From Rhodeus uyekii (Eukaryota; Chordata; Actinopteri; Cypriniformes; Acheilognathidae): a DNA stretch of 64,000 nt. The position numbers were made by a program, and so were the translations under genes. How positions within the stretch are numbered: position 1 is the first letter of the stretch; every line of letters begins with the position of its first letter. This document shows, piece by piece, positions 11,670-22,400 of this stretch. The notes beneath the pieces are model-generated. The model made no database searches, was not told the origin of the DNA, and saw nothing but the letters and a program-made list of their open reading frames with translations. The DNA is taken from NCBI GenBank assembly GCA_037043235.1, contig JAWRVZ010000016.1, forward strand, positions 4,757,001 to 4,821,000, in the 5' to 3' direction.

Positions 11670-14198
11670 TGGTCATTTATTTTGATGTTACATACAGTAA
11701 AGTTTAAACTCTTGTTTTAATGATTAATAGGCAAGTGAGTTTATTTGGAGTAGAAATCTTTTGTAACATTTTAAATGCCTTTACTTTTACTCATTCTAGA
11801 GCAACCTTGTTTTTATAACACAATGTCTTTAATTCAAAGAAATACCAGGGTAAAATACAAGTGCACATACACAGACTCCAGCCTGTTTCTCTCCAGTGAT
11901 GAACTACCCAGTCTTTGCTCTTACCTATAATAAGGATGACTTTGGGTCTGGGTCTGGAAGGGTCAAACACTTCATATTCCTCTATGAGCTCCGCTGTCTC
12001 AGATAAGTCTGAGTCACTCTCAATGGAAAACTGGTTGATGGGTGGGAGGCGTTCGTACCTCCGATAGGGGAAGTTGGGGCTGTCCGGGAGAACTGCATGG
12101 AAGAATGCAAATAGTTAGTCATGAGAGCTTCTGAAGTCCTCAATAATGCAATGCAAAACATTCAGAGGAAAGCCCACTGATACTCTATCATTGGAAGAAT
12201 AGGTTTTGTTCAGTGGGCATGTTTTACTGTAGAGGTACTTTGCATTCATTTGCCTTTTTTCATTGCCTCGAGGTGGGTAGAACAATGTTGCCCAGCACAA
12301 AGACAGGAAAACCCCTACCGATGGTTGCCATGCTCTAACAACATACAAATAATGAATAATGAGCCTGCTGTGCAAGGAACAACGACACAGCAGTTTGTGG
12401 CCAGTTCTAGTTTGCATGAATTTCAGCATTGCCTACAATTTAGAGTTACATTGGCTGAGGACAACACCTCCTACTCACCATTCCGGAAAAAAGATCGGCG
12501 TGACTGCCCACCATTCAGAGGCGGTAAAGACTTCTTCTCCTGTCCAACGAACGTGTCCCACCGAACTTTGTCAGTCCCACCAATCTCCTTCACCTTCTTA
12601 AGGCAGATCTCTAGATAGTCTAGAGGGTCATCTGGACGGTAGTACATCAGACCAGTCAGCAGGCTCTAGGAAATCAGTGACAGATCAAGGAAGTATACTT
12701 TGTTTATCCAGAATTACCATTGTAAACATTTGCCAGCATGCATTTTTTTATTATGCTCTAGTTTCCATACATATACTAAGGGATACGTTAGTGATATATA
12801 TATACACACACACATACAACACAGTGCCTGACCAAAAAAATTTGCTGTTTGTATTTAAACAGGCAAATGATTAAGAGTCTATGATTGGATCATTAATACA
12901 GTGATTATTCTGTTTCCAAATGTCATGTTTGGCAACATTTCTTCTAACATTAATTGATGGAGTGTGTAGCTTTTCATTTCTTGAACAACCGTGTATGAAG
13001 ACACATCATGGCCATATTCCAGGATGATAATGTCCAGATTCATCAGCTCAAACTGTGAAAGAACGGCTGGGAGGAATCATGAAGAATCATTTTCACACAT
13101 TAATCGCCATCTCTGAGTCCAGACCTTAAACTCACTGAAAGTGTTTGGCATGTGCTGGAGGAGACTTTACAGAGTCATGGACTCTTGCATCGTCAACAAG
13201 ATTTTGACCAAAAACGGATGCACCTCTTGATGGAAACAACATCACAACATTTATTTTCATCAAGAGGTCCCTTAATGTAATTTTCCAAAATTATATGTTA
13301 ATAAAAGCCTAAACCGAATCTGTTAATCATTTAAAGCGATGGATATGGATTAGTTTTACGATCTCTTAACTTTTTGAAGAATCAAAGTGGTAGTTGCGCA
13401 GCTGTCAATGGAGGAACCGAAAGCTCTCAGATGTTACTTCAAATATTTTAATTTGGTAAACAAAGGTACCTTATACAAAAGTATTCATATGTTAAATTTC
13501 AGCTTTTTTTTGGGGGGGGGGGGGGGGGTAAACTAACAATTAAATATGCATTTTATATAAACACCCTAATGCAAATCATCATCCTCCTCATCATATGGGC
13601 AGGATATTGCAGACCAAACTCTCTGTTCAAAAGAAGCACTCAGAATGATCTACTTTTCTCAAAACTACAGTCAAATAATTCCATTGAAAACAGTTATTAA
13701 ACAAGCCTGTCCTAGCCCGTTATTTCCCATAAGACCTGACTTTGATAAGCATGGTTAGGCTTATGACAGCACGCCTACCACAGTAAACAACGATGGACAA
13801 TCATCGATGAGCACTCGCATAGTTTCAGACTCGATCGCACCTTCAGTGCGTAAAAACGCAAATTAGGGCGTAAATAACCTCTCTAATTGACACCACCTAA
13901 TCTAATGCAACACTTGCATTATTTACAGCAAAGCCTCTGCACGTGTCCTTAAATGAAGCATGCCGTTTAATTAAGAATCATCAACTTTAAATAACCTTTT
14001 TAATATCGAATCAACCATACGCGTTTCCATCTTTCAATAGCGATTCCCAGCGGAGCGACATCCCGATGCCAGTAACTTCACCGTCGTTTTTATTTGTAAA
14101 GGTTTCACCACAACAAAAGTTGAGACACAAACGCTCACCTCGAAGAGCTGAGGGATCTCTCTTCTGGAGAGGTACTCCTTCGCATCGTTGGTGTTCAT
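3013..14198 (-). CDS. ak5: Adenylate kinase 5, 5' part of gene (coding exons 1-5)
   Basis: AK5 is a cytosolic, mainly neuronal nucleoside-monophosphate kinase with two adenylate-kinase domains. Five minus-strand exons join in frame with GT-AG borders: 14198-14139, 12665-12479, 12092-11925, 7399-7227 and 3126-3013 (60, 187, 168, 173 and 114 nt; 234 codons). Residues about 10-50 resemble a dimerisation/docking helix pair. The linker has an acidic run (ESDSDLSETAELIEEYEVFD). The first kinase domain starts with VILIIGGPGSGKGTQ (P-loop, split by intron 3), then the NMP-binding region and GIVIDGFPRDVGQALSFEDQ. The protein closely matches human AK5, which has 562 residues; the rest would lie before position 1. 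The start ATG at 14198 matches the conserved MNTNDAKEYL and has G at -3. Confidence 0.95.
3127..6217. other. AK5 intron 4 (part), nothing recognised
   Basis: AT-rich sequence without a conserved exon. The plus-strand open frame at 3564-4061 begins with TTG and resembles nothing known. A 225-bp stretch at 5347-5571 is open on both strands and is listed among the findings. Confidence 0.5.
6218..6440. repeat. 29-bp minisatellite with a CCAAT motif
   Basis: About 7.7 tandem copies of a 29-bp unit, TAACCAATCACAACGCACAC followed by GGGGCCAGC. Copies start at 6218 and every 29 bases after. They differ mainly at one site (CAGAAC, CACAAC, CACACC or CACAGC); one copy has CCCATCA in place of CCAATCA and the last is cut short. 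It lies in AK5 intron 4. Confidence 0.95.
6441..6841. other. AK5 intron 4, short gap, nothing recognised
   Basis: No exon, repeat unit or transposon end was recognised. The minus-strand open frame at 6522-6716 resembles no known protein. Confidence 0.4.
6842..7135 (+). pseudogene. SCAN-like gag capsid fragment of a Ty3-type (Gmr1-like) retrotransposon
   Basis: One open frame encodes a capsid-like segment: KKEVLRAYELVTKP, KFRSHVKSDRQTYVTFAREK, EALFDKWC, then LILLEDLTARA and VVYFNEQNVQVLTDAA. This pattern (QTYVxFAREKExLFDxWC, then a LILLEE-like helix and YLNEQ) is typical of the gag proteins of fish Gmr1-like elements, from which vertebrate SCAN domains are thought to descend. No ATG, protease, RT or LTR is visible beside it, so it is a solitary relic. 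It runs antisense to AK5 and ends about 90 bp from exon 4. Confidence 0.7.
7227..7399 (-). CDS. ak5: ak5 coding exon 4
   Basis: This 173-nt exon opens by completing the second glycine of the P-loop (GGPGSGKGTQ) and continues CLKIAERYGFEYVSVGELLR to IITNGELAPQ. It carries the ATP-binding loop and the start of the NMP-binding part of kinase domain 1. The acceptor is AACAG before 7399 and the donor is GTATGA at 7226-7221. Confidence 0.95.
7838..8252. mobile_element. Broken foldback-type dispersed DNA element with an insert
   Basis: The left piece (CCAGGGATGTCCAATCC then GGAGGGCCACTGTCCTGCAG, about 7838-7883), a middle piece (TTGAACCAGCTAATCAA, about 8161-8177) and a right piece (GGCAAGTTGGAGCTAAACTC to CCTCCAGG, about 8208-8250) belong to a common cyprinid non-autonomous element that folds back on itself. 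The stretch 7884-8125 does not belong and is probably an insertion. Family naming is from memory. Confidence 0.55.
8690..9112. mobile_element. Dispersed non-autonomous DNA transposon (cyprinid type)
   Basis: The left part contains TCATGTCGTTCCAAAACCGT and CATTCATCTTCAAAACAC. The right part ends TTTTCATTTTTGGGTGAACT then AACCCTA. This is the pattern of a very abundant cyprinid non-coding element whose complement starts GTTCACCCAAAAATGA. Shorter copies are seen at 13270-13470, 51484-51530 and 60521-61710. No coding capacity. Confidence 0.65.
9246..10255. mobile_element. Pogo/Tigger-like non-autonomous element, copy A
   Basis: 1010 bp between TA and TA. The ends are inverted: CAGTAATACCTCGCTTTACG on the left and CGTAAACCGAGGTATTACTG on the right. 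Inside the ends, TACGAG motifs recur (left: TTTACGAG, TATACGAG, TGTACGAG). The right half matches copy B (44641-45339) in the opposite orientation, including GGGCATTTATGGTTGTGTGG and CTTATGGGGAAAATTGTTTT. No transposase frame remains. TA target and CAGT ends fit the pogo/Tigger branch of Tc1/mariner. Confidence 0.8.
9712..9912. mobile_element. Candidate solo LTR inside Tigger-like copy A
   Basis: This 201-bp stretch starts TGTTACAAATG, ends AACGCTACA, and has AATAAA at about 9856. It is absent from the equivalent place in copy B, so it is probably a later insertion. No clean target duplication was found. A second stretch at about 9440-9630 is also missing from copy B. Confidence 0.4.
10259..10325. 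repeat. Compound (TA)n(CA)n microsatellite
   Basis: About 20 TA units followed by about 9 CA units, immediately next to the right end of Tigger-like copy A. Confidence 0.95.
10326..11622. other. AK5 intron 3, nothing certain
   Basis: No exon seen. The part near 10990-11110 (GTTAATTTGACTTTGTTC, GTGTATTTAAGCCATTCAG) looks like degenerate dispersed-repeat sequence, but I cannot name it. Confidence 0.4.
11623..11666. repeat. (TA)n microsatellite
   Basis: About 21 TA units without interruption. Confidence 0.95.
11680..11830. repeat. Fragment of a dispersed cyprinid DNA element
   Basis: GTAGAAATCTTTTGTAACAT followed by TTTAAATGCCTTTACTTTTA matches the interior of a repeat also seen at 18395-18790, 24265-24352, 28040-28207 and 50265-50870. 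Neither end is complete here. Confidence 0.5.
11925..12092 (-). CDS. ak5: ak5 coding exon 3
   Basis: This 168-nt exon encodes PNFPYRRYERLPPINQFSIE, the acidic linker and PRPKVILII, ending with the first base of the P-loop glycine. The acceptor is TGCAG before 12092 and the donor is GTAAGA at 11924-11919. It joins exon 2 in phase 1. Confidence 0.95.
12479..12665 (-). CDS. ak5: ak5 coding exon 2
   Basis: This 187-nt exon runs from SLLTGLMYYRPDDPLDYLEI through KVRWDTFVGQEKKSLPPLNG to SRRSFFRN plus one base. The first part completes the probable docking helix begun in exon 1. The acceptor is CCTAG before 12665 and the donor is GTGAGT at 12478-12473. Intron 2 is only 386 bp and shows no other feature. 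Confidence 0.95.
12830..13260 (+). pseudogene. Decayed Tc1-like transposase, C-terminal part
   Basis: In broken frames one reads FQDDNVQIHQL, then SPDLKLTESVWHVLEETLQS and RQQDFDQKR. These correspond to the second catalytic D and the altered PDLNPIENLW box of Tc1 transposases (the E region reads KLTES). Stops and frame changes show it is old. It lies in AK5 intron 1, antisense to the gene. Confidence 0.7.
13270..13470. mobile_element. Partial copy of the 8690-9112 repeat
   Basis: AATAAAAGCCTAAACCGAAT, GGATTAGTTTTACGATCTCT and GCAGCTGTCAATGGAGG match the interior of the dispersed element at 8690-9112. The ends are missing. Confidence 0.55.
13504..13528. repeat. T8G17 homopolymer run
   Basis: Eight T are followed by seventeen G without interruption. 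Such G runs are rare and can form a G-quadruplex; length error in assembly is also likely here. Confidence 0.9.
13529..14138. other. AK5 intron 1, upstream part, nothing recognised
   Basis: No exon or transposon signature seen. Sequence near 13800-13880 has several CG dinucleotides (CATCGATGAGCACTCGCATA) but no clear element. Confidence 0.4.
14139..14198 (-). CDS. ak5: ak5 coding exon 1 with start codon
   Basis: The coding part is 60 nt, from the ATG at 14198 to the donor GTGAGC at 14138-14133. It encodes the conserved MNTNDAKEYLSRREIPQLF. The context GACATGA has a purine at -3. The frame stays open upstream only to a TAG at 14313-14315 and has no upstream ATG, so this is the start. Confidence 0.95.
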
Positions 14199-14520
14199 GT
14201 CTGTTTCGGGAAAGTGGACGCTGTTGAGTTGATTGTTGCGCGCGATCTGCTGCAGGTTCACGAATCCGCGGTGTGGTTGCGATCTCAGCGCATTCTCCAA
14301 GTGCAGACTGAACTAGATGGACAAACACGGCTTGGCACGTTACATGCTTGAATCAGCCTCTGCTTTAGTGTTGCTCTCGCTTGATTCCGCCGACACGCCG
14401 CGATACACCTGCACGCTGCTGGAGTGACGCGCGCGTCCTGACGACTGATGCGCGTCTCTGGAGTTCAGAGGAGGAAACTAGGGCAGATGCTGCTGTGTGT
14501 GGGGGGAAAGTTTTACTAGG
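14199..14520 (-). promoter_or_regulatory. ak5: AK5 5' UTR and probable promoter, CG-rich
   Basis: This stretch is much richer in CG than its surroundings (GCGCGCGATC at 14238-14247, CGCCGACACGCCGCG at 14388-14402, GACGCGCGCGTC at 14426-14437). It directly precedes the AK5 start on the minus strand. No TATA box was identified. Promoter function is inferred from position and composition. Confidence 0.5.
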
Positions 14521-14599
14521 CCTGCATTATTTAAAACATCAATATAGTTTGAATGTATCTTGAATTGTTTGTGCACATAATGTTTAAAAATTATGTTTT

Positions 14600-15010
<411 letters not shown>

Positions 15011-15888
15011 ATGCATATTAATGAATAAATAGTTTAATCATTAGATGCAGTGTACAATAACTGAACATTTATCTGTAATATATAATATTATCTATTATAT
15101 ATTTTATGATAGTATGAATTATATGTTTATATTAATAAAAAACGTATGATCATATATATGTTTATAGATATGTGTTTTAAAACAAACTGTCTGACTTTAT
15201 TGGTCATTATGAAATAATATTAATTTTGAAAAACTGATAATGCCAAAGCAATTATTTAAGAATTCCAGCCTTTTATTTTGATTTTTGATTGGTATATTGA
15301 TTTTTGATTTTGACAATTCAATGGCATGTAAAATAATGACATGTCAAGAAAAACATATACGCTGCATATAATGTGTTTTAATGGGACTAATAAAATCCTG
15401 CATTATATTAGTATGTGACAACCTATAGTAACACTCTGACATCATTTTCACTGTAAGTGTCACACGGGCACCAAATGTTCCACGATGGATTTTGACATTT
15501 TTAGCCTCCATCTGTCCTACAATCTCACTTAATCCCCCGTCAGCGTTCCAGTGCCCAGGTCCCACGGATATATTATGGAGTAAATCATGTAAGGTGTAAT
15601 TCTCAAGCATCCTGTGAGATGAGGTTAGCTGCTCTGTCCTGAAGTCATGGAGAAAATCAAGCCTGCTGAAGAAATCAAACAACCTGTTTCAGTTTGATCT
15701 GGTCTATAATCAGATTAAATAGAAATAATCTGGTGTATAATCAATGTAGCAATGTTGTATGCGCATAATGATTCTGCTATTTACAAGAAACGTGACGGGA
15801 TGTTATCCAGTGACTTACAACAATAGAAGCAATGAAACCAAAGACAGGACAACAATATGCAAGTGCTGCGACCTGTCCCAGTTAATCC

Positions 15889-15892
<4 letters not shown>
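15011..15892. other. AK5-PIGK spacer, nothing certain
   Basis: AT-rich up to about 15340. A 339-bp minus-strand open frame (15344-15682, no ATG at its upstream end) is unidentified; see findings. No promoter motif was assigned here. Confidence 0.4.

Positions 15893-15952
<60 letters not shown>
15893..15952. repeat. (GA)30 microsatellite
   Basis: Sixty bases of pure GA, about 260 bp upstream of the PIGK start codon. Purine-only tracts like this can form triplex DNA and bind GAGA-type factors. Confidence 0.97.
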
Positions 15953-15956
<4 letters not shown>

Positions 15957-16139
15957 GTGTTAAAATAAGTTTAATTCTAAAGTTAAGTAAAATTAAGTGT
16001 TATAATTAATTTGTCAAGTGTTGACGGTTTCTTGAAAATGGTTGAGTTATATTTTTATATTCAGTTTGTCACTGAAAATACTATATTCATATTCAGAATA
16101 CTTTTTTATTTGACTTTTATGTCGGAAAATGGGACTTTT

Positions 16140-16214
16140 AATCAAACCGGAAGTAAAGCACTTCCTGGTTGCTGTTGCAGTTCTAGTCTGTCACTAAACC
16201 GGTTACGAGTCAAA
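16140..16214 (+). promoter_or_regulatory. pigk: PIGK proximal promoter / 5' UTR with paired ETS motifs
   Basis: CCGGAAGT (16147-16154) and ACTTCCTG (16160-16167) form an inverted pair of ETS-type sites separated by 5 bp, about 50-60 bp before the start codon. Such sites are usual near start points of TATA-less housekeeping genes. No TATA box was seen. Function is inferred. Confidence 0.5.
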
Positions 16215-16298
16215 ATGGATTATTATAATTTAATGACAATATGTGCATGTATTCATTTGCTTGTTTTCATACCACACGTACACAGTAATTATGTTGAG
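16215..16298 (+). CDS. pigk: pigk coding exon 1 (signal peptide)
   Basis: 28 codons from ATG at 16215 to the donor GTAAGT at 16299. The hydrophobic stretch LMTICACIHLLVFIPHVHS is a signal peptide for ER entry. The context AAAATGG has A at -3 and G at +4. The sequence differs from mammalian PIGK, as expected of a signal peptide. Confidence 0.9.
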
Positions 16299-16451
16299 GT
16301 AAGTGTCTTTATTCATAGCTGTTGTAAAGCGTCTCTTTGATTCATTGAACAGGCAGTGCAGCTTTCAGTAGTGATTGTCTCAACTCAGCATTAAGGCTTC
16401 TTTTTTAAATTATTATTTTATTGTTTGATGTCTGTCTTGTTTCCGATTTGT

Positions 16452-16482
<31 letters not shown>

Positions 16483-19400
16483 GTATATGTATTATGATGC
16501 CCAGACATTCAGTACTGACTTGTTTTTGATACACAGCCTGTGTGTGTTTGTTCTAAATTGCACATTTCTCTGGGAATTTGGATTTGTTTAATCAACTATT
16601 TATGTCATTATCTTGGCTCACAGTTTTTTCTTCAGATGAACAAATCACAAGCTTGTCTGTATTTCTTTGTCATCTTGCCTGCAATTTTGTAAAGCATTTT
16701 GAATGTACAAATGTAAGATATCAGGTATGTTGCTCAGAAATATTATCAGTGTAACTCAAAACAAAATATCTTGTCGTCTTCAAATGTTCTTTCTTGCATC
16801 GCATTTGATGTGTTCAGACATCTATATCAACACAAGTCCATCAGTTTCACAATATAATATAATATTAATGAACTAAAAGACCACTTAGAGTACAATTTGT
16901 CCACTGTTTCTTGGATATTAAGTTAAAGTTTTACTTCACACACAGACAGCAGATTTTAAATCATCTTGTTTTAATATTGTTTTGTTTTGATTTGTATTTT
17001 GATGGGTTAGCTAACATAATAAAGCACATGTGAAGTACCCAATTATAACTTTATTTGATTTGACAGCACACTTTAACCAGATTTCAAACAGAGACAATAG
17101 AAGTAAAAAGAATTGACATTAAGATTATGTCCTACTTAAGTAGGTCGAAAAAACACTCCAACTAATTGCATTATAAATTTAATCTCTAATGCAGTTTCAT
17201 TTATTTGTAGGTCAATTAATTGTCTGAAAGACTTTCAGTTTGCACTTGTGTTTCTCATAAAAAAGAAAATGTGCTAAAACATGCTTCTTTTGATAAGGGT
17301 TGTATTGTTTTCTTTGCCACTTCGATATTTTAACATATAAATGGCAATGAATATTTGGCGATAGTTTTAGTTGTAGCTAGTTTGAGAGCATCACTTGTTA
17401 AAAGCCGGTTTTACATCACATGACCTTCTCACAGCAAGCATTCAAACAGTGCATTTGGAAACAGTTTTTGCTTTTGCTTTGCTGCCATATTGCTCCCATA
17501 ATATCAGTACCTTTCATAAGCTTTCATACAGTGGCTAAAAAAGCCAAAGTCTCTACGTACGGCCTTAACTTGCTTTTGTTTTTTCTTGTGATTTACCCAA
17601 AAGAGAGAATTTTCACATTTCACAGATTGATGAAATTAGTAATGCAATAAAAGTCTGCATGAAGGAGACGCATTACATGCATGTACAAATATAAAAATAC
17701 AAATTAAACTGAATTGAAATCAAATGTTGAGTCTTGTTCATCTGGACAATAATTTCATTTTCTGATTGTTGTTTAGACAAAAGCAGGGCAGTTTTTCAAC
17801 AGTGGCCACACCAACAACTGGGCAGTCCTCGTAAGTTTGACTTTTGAGAATTTACAAGGAATTTTAATGCATGCATTTATAAATGTACCTTCGTTACGGA
17901 AACATAGCAACTCAATAGCATATAAATGCAAACTGTTTTCAAATATGCATGGTAAAGTATATATTCAGCCTTTATATTACAATCTTTTTGACTTTACAGC
18001 AATATTCAAAGGTCTCATGACTTTTCCATTTGTTCTTGATTTAATGGATACAGAATAAAGAATAAAGAAAGACTTTCAAATATATATAATATATTTATAT
18101 ATAAATATAAAAATAAAATGGTAAAATATTTGATTTCTACCTGATAAAATATTTTAGAACTTAGCTAGTGAAAAGTACATTCATAAAAATGCAAGTTACA
18201 TAATGGCGTCACATACTGTATATCCAGATTTTTCAAGACAATGGGAACACTAGCTCATCAAGGTAAAAGGAAAATTAAAATAAGAAATATATATATATAT
18301 ATATTTTAAGTATTTTACCATATTTTCAGCTTGTTTTGTTTTATTTTAATATGAAGTCAACTTGAGATTCCCCATAGTAATACTGTGAAATATTATTACA
18401 ATTTAAATGAACTGGTTTCTGTTGTAATATATTTTAAAATGTATTTTATTTCAGTGATTAAAACTGATTTTTCAGCATCATTTCTCCAGTCTTCAGTGTC
18501 ACATGATTCTTCACAAATCATTCTAAAATCATTTCTTGTTATTATCAGTGCTGAGAACTTTTAGCTGCTTTTTTTGTTGTTGTTGATATTCTGTCATTCA
18601 AAAGTTTGGGGTAAGTTAGAAATAAAAAATGGTACTGTTATTTAGTAAAGCCACATTAAATTGATAAAAAAGACAGTAAAGATGCTCATGAACTTACCAA
18701 AAAGTTGCATTTGAGTTGTTCTTTTGAACTTTCTATTCATCAAAGAATCCTGAAAGAAACCACAGTTTCCACAAAACGTATTACATACAATATATATATA
18801 AATGCATTGCATTAATGTAATAACAAGTACAAATAGAAGAGCATATTGTATATTAAAGGAAAAAAAGGGGTAATCTACAGGTTTTTAGAGTTGCAACCTC
18901 ACAAATTGCTGCTTTTTCCATGATTTTTGTACTCGTCTAATCATGCTTCTAATTATGTCTAGGTCTGCACATCCAGATTCTGGTTTAATTATCGGCATGT
19001 TGCGAACACGCTGTCAGTTTACAGGAGCGTAAAAAGACTGGGCATTCCAGACAGGTAAACTTCAGGTCGTTCACTTCAATTATGCTGGAAAGTGTCTTAT
19101 CTAGACAATTAAAAAACAGTAAACTGGCCTCTTGAACCGCAATGTAGTTGGACTAATCCATTATATATCAACTATTTTTAGTAACACATCATTATAGTAA
19201 CACGTACTGTTTTGCCGTTGCTTAATTTGTTGCATGTGTGCTGTTTTATCACACAATGAGGAGGGATGTTTGTGTCTCTAGCCACAGTAAAAGTCTTCCT
19301 GTCTGCTCTGATTAGATGTGTTTGCTCTGCCTTCCCAGTCACATTGTGCTGATGCTAGCCGATGATATGGCCTGTAACTATAGAAACCCCAAACCGGCCA

Positions 19401-22400
19401 CTGTGTTCAGTCATAAGAACATGGAGCTCAATGTGTATGGAGATGATGTGGAGGTGGATTACAGAGGATATGAGGTGAAGCTGCTCCTGGTTTTGTATTG
19501 ATTTGTCATCAAAGGTTCTGCTAGTTGCTACTGTTGTTTAAAAGCATTTCTTTTTGTTGTGCAGGTTACGGTAGAGAACTTCCTGCGAGTCCTGACAGGG
19601 CGTCTCCCCACCAGCACCCCTCGATCCAAACGTCTGCTCTCAGATGATCGCAGCAACATTCTCATCTACCTCACAGGTTAGATCGGTCATGGCCTCAATG
19701 CTGGCTGTTTTTTTTTCTTTTTCCTGAATCCGTGACTCTTCTTTTTCTCAGGTCATGGTGGAAATGGCTTCCTGAAGTTCCAGGATTCTGAGGAGATCAG
19801 CAACATGGAGCTGGCTGATGCCTTTGAGCAGATGTGGCAAAAGAGGAGGTAGTCATAGAAAGAGCTACAGTGGAAATGCAGTAACTCTCATATATTTGAC
19901 ATGATTTAAACAATATATGTTGGTTTTGGCTGATTATTGAACATTATGAAAAGATCTTGGCTGTTAATTGAATGTTTATAGGTTTGAAACCCACTGTGGA
20001 TCCATGGATTTCACTTTTATGCCCTTAATTGAGTCACGTAACCTGTGGTTGTTCCAGGGAGAAAGCCGCTATGAGAGTATACTGTACACTATATGAGTGT
20101 ATTGTAAAATGATCTGGATAAATATTTGTATAGAAACTAAATTAACAAATTCGTGCCAGCATCCATTCACTGGGAAACAACAAAACACTAAAATCTTCTT
20201 TATACGACTGTTAGTTCCAGTCTTTGAATTTGATTTTCCGTTTTTTAAGGCTGAAAGGTCTCAGGAAAAACAATGTTATTGTCAGATCTCGTACAATTAT
20301 GCATTGGGCGACATGGCTTCAGACATAACCGCATTGGGCCAAACTGCATCAGACATAATGGCATCAGATGAAATGGATGCGAATGAAAGCAAGTGTGGAA
20401 GTTTCGAATTGCCCCACCTCATTGTGACGCCAAATAGATTCAGGTTCGCAGAGACAAATGGAGTGAAGAAGGTAAGCTGTACCTATACCTGAATTTGAGG
20501 CGCACGACTCTGGGTAAATTGAGAATCACAATTTTTTTTCGTTTCAACCAGAGATCAGAAACAGACAGCTAAACAAAATAACAAAATGTTAATTGCTGTC
20601 TATGTCAATGTAAAATGTTTAATCAATCTGAAATATATATATTTAAAAAAACTGTTTGAATGAAGGATTCACATACTCGTATATTCTTCACTTGTTTCAT
20701 TTCTGGATGAATAAAAATTGCTGGAAAATACAATTAAATTACAAATACCTTTTTAACAGTCACTTTGTCGCCACCTGCTGGCGCAAAGATTAAATCAATA
20801 CAATCGTTATTTGAAGTGCCAAGTTACTTTCAAAGGTGATTTGCTGTATTGCTGCTTGAAATCATTGTTCTTCCTCTGTTAACCTTGGTGACCTGCAAGG
20901 AAACATCATTGTTTGCACAAACAGGGAATCACAGGCAAGGATATTTCTGCTAGTAAGATTGCAGCTAAATCAACCATTTATTGGATGATCAAGAGCTTCA
21001 AGGAGAGATGTTCAATTGTTGTGAAAAGGCTTCAGGCCTTCCAAGAAAGACCAGTAAGCGCCAGGACTGTCTCCTAAAGTTGATTCAGTTTGGGATAAGG
21101 ACTCCGCCAGTGCAGAGTTTGATCAGGATTGGCAGCAGGTTTGAGGGCATCTGCACACACAGTGAGTGAAGACTTGGATGGCCTGGTGTCCAGAAGGGCT
21201 GCAAAGAAGCCACTTCTCTCCAGGAAAAACATCAGGGACAGACTGATAATCTGCAGAAGGTACAGGGATTGGACTGCTGAGGACTGGGGTAAAGTCACTT
21301 TCTCTGATGAATCCCCAATTCCAATTGTTTGGGGCACCCAGAAAAAATCTTGTCCGGAGAAGAAAAGGTGAGTGGTACCATCAGTCATGTGTCATGCCGA
21401 CAGTAAAGCGTCCTGAGACCATTCATGTGTGCGGTTACTTCCCAGCCAATGGAGCGGCTCAATCATTTTGCCTAAACACAGTCATGAATAAAGAATTCCA
21501 ATAACGTCCAATAACATCTCCCGAAATCAACTTCTCCCAACCATCTAAGAATGATTTGGTGACAAGCAATGCATTTTCCAGCATGATGGAGCACCTTGCC
21601 ATAAGACAAAAGTGAGAACTGCAGGTGCTGGTCATATAATTAGAATATCATCAAAAAGTTGATTTATTTAACTAATTCCATTCAAAAAGTGAAACTTGTA
21701 TATTAGATTAATTCATTACACACAGACTGATATATTTCAAGTGTTTATTTCTTTTAATTTTGATGATTATAACTGACAAATAAGGAAAATCACAAATTCA
21801 GTATCTCAGAAAATTTGAATATTGTTAAGAGGTTCAATACTGAAGACACCTGGTGCCACGCTCTAATCAGCTAATTAAATCAACCTGCAAAGGACTTTAA
21901 ATGGTCTCTCAGTCTAGTTCTGTTGCTACACAATCATGGGGAAGACTGCTGACTTAACAGTTGTCCAAAAGATGACCATTGACACCTTGCACAAGGAGGC
22001 CAAGACACAAAAGGTCATTGAAAAAGAGGCTGGCTGTTCACAGAGCTCTGTGTCCAAGCACATTAATAGAGAGGCGAAGGGAAGGAAAAGATGTGGTATA
22101 AAAATGTGTACAAGCAATAGGGATAACCGCACCCTGGAGAAGATTGTGAAACAAAACCCATTGATAAATGTGTGGGAGATTCAGAAAGAGTGACTGCAGC
22201 TGGAGAACCACTACGCACAGACGTATGCAAGACACGGGTTTCAGCTGTCGCATTCCTTGTGTCAAGCCACTCTTGAGCAACAGACAGCGTCAGAAGCGTC
22301 TAAAGACAAAAAGGACTGGACTGCTGCTGAGTGGTCCAAAGTTATGTTCTCTGAGGAAAGTAAATTTTGCATTTCCTTTGGAAATCAGGGTGCCAGAGTC

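Noticed and set aside
14199..14328. Apparent upstream extension or overlapping upstream frame of AK5
   Set aside because: The frames begin at TTG and GTG. The in-frame upstream region meets TAG at 14313-14315 and has no ATG, so the conserved ATG at 14198 is kept.
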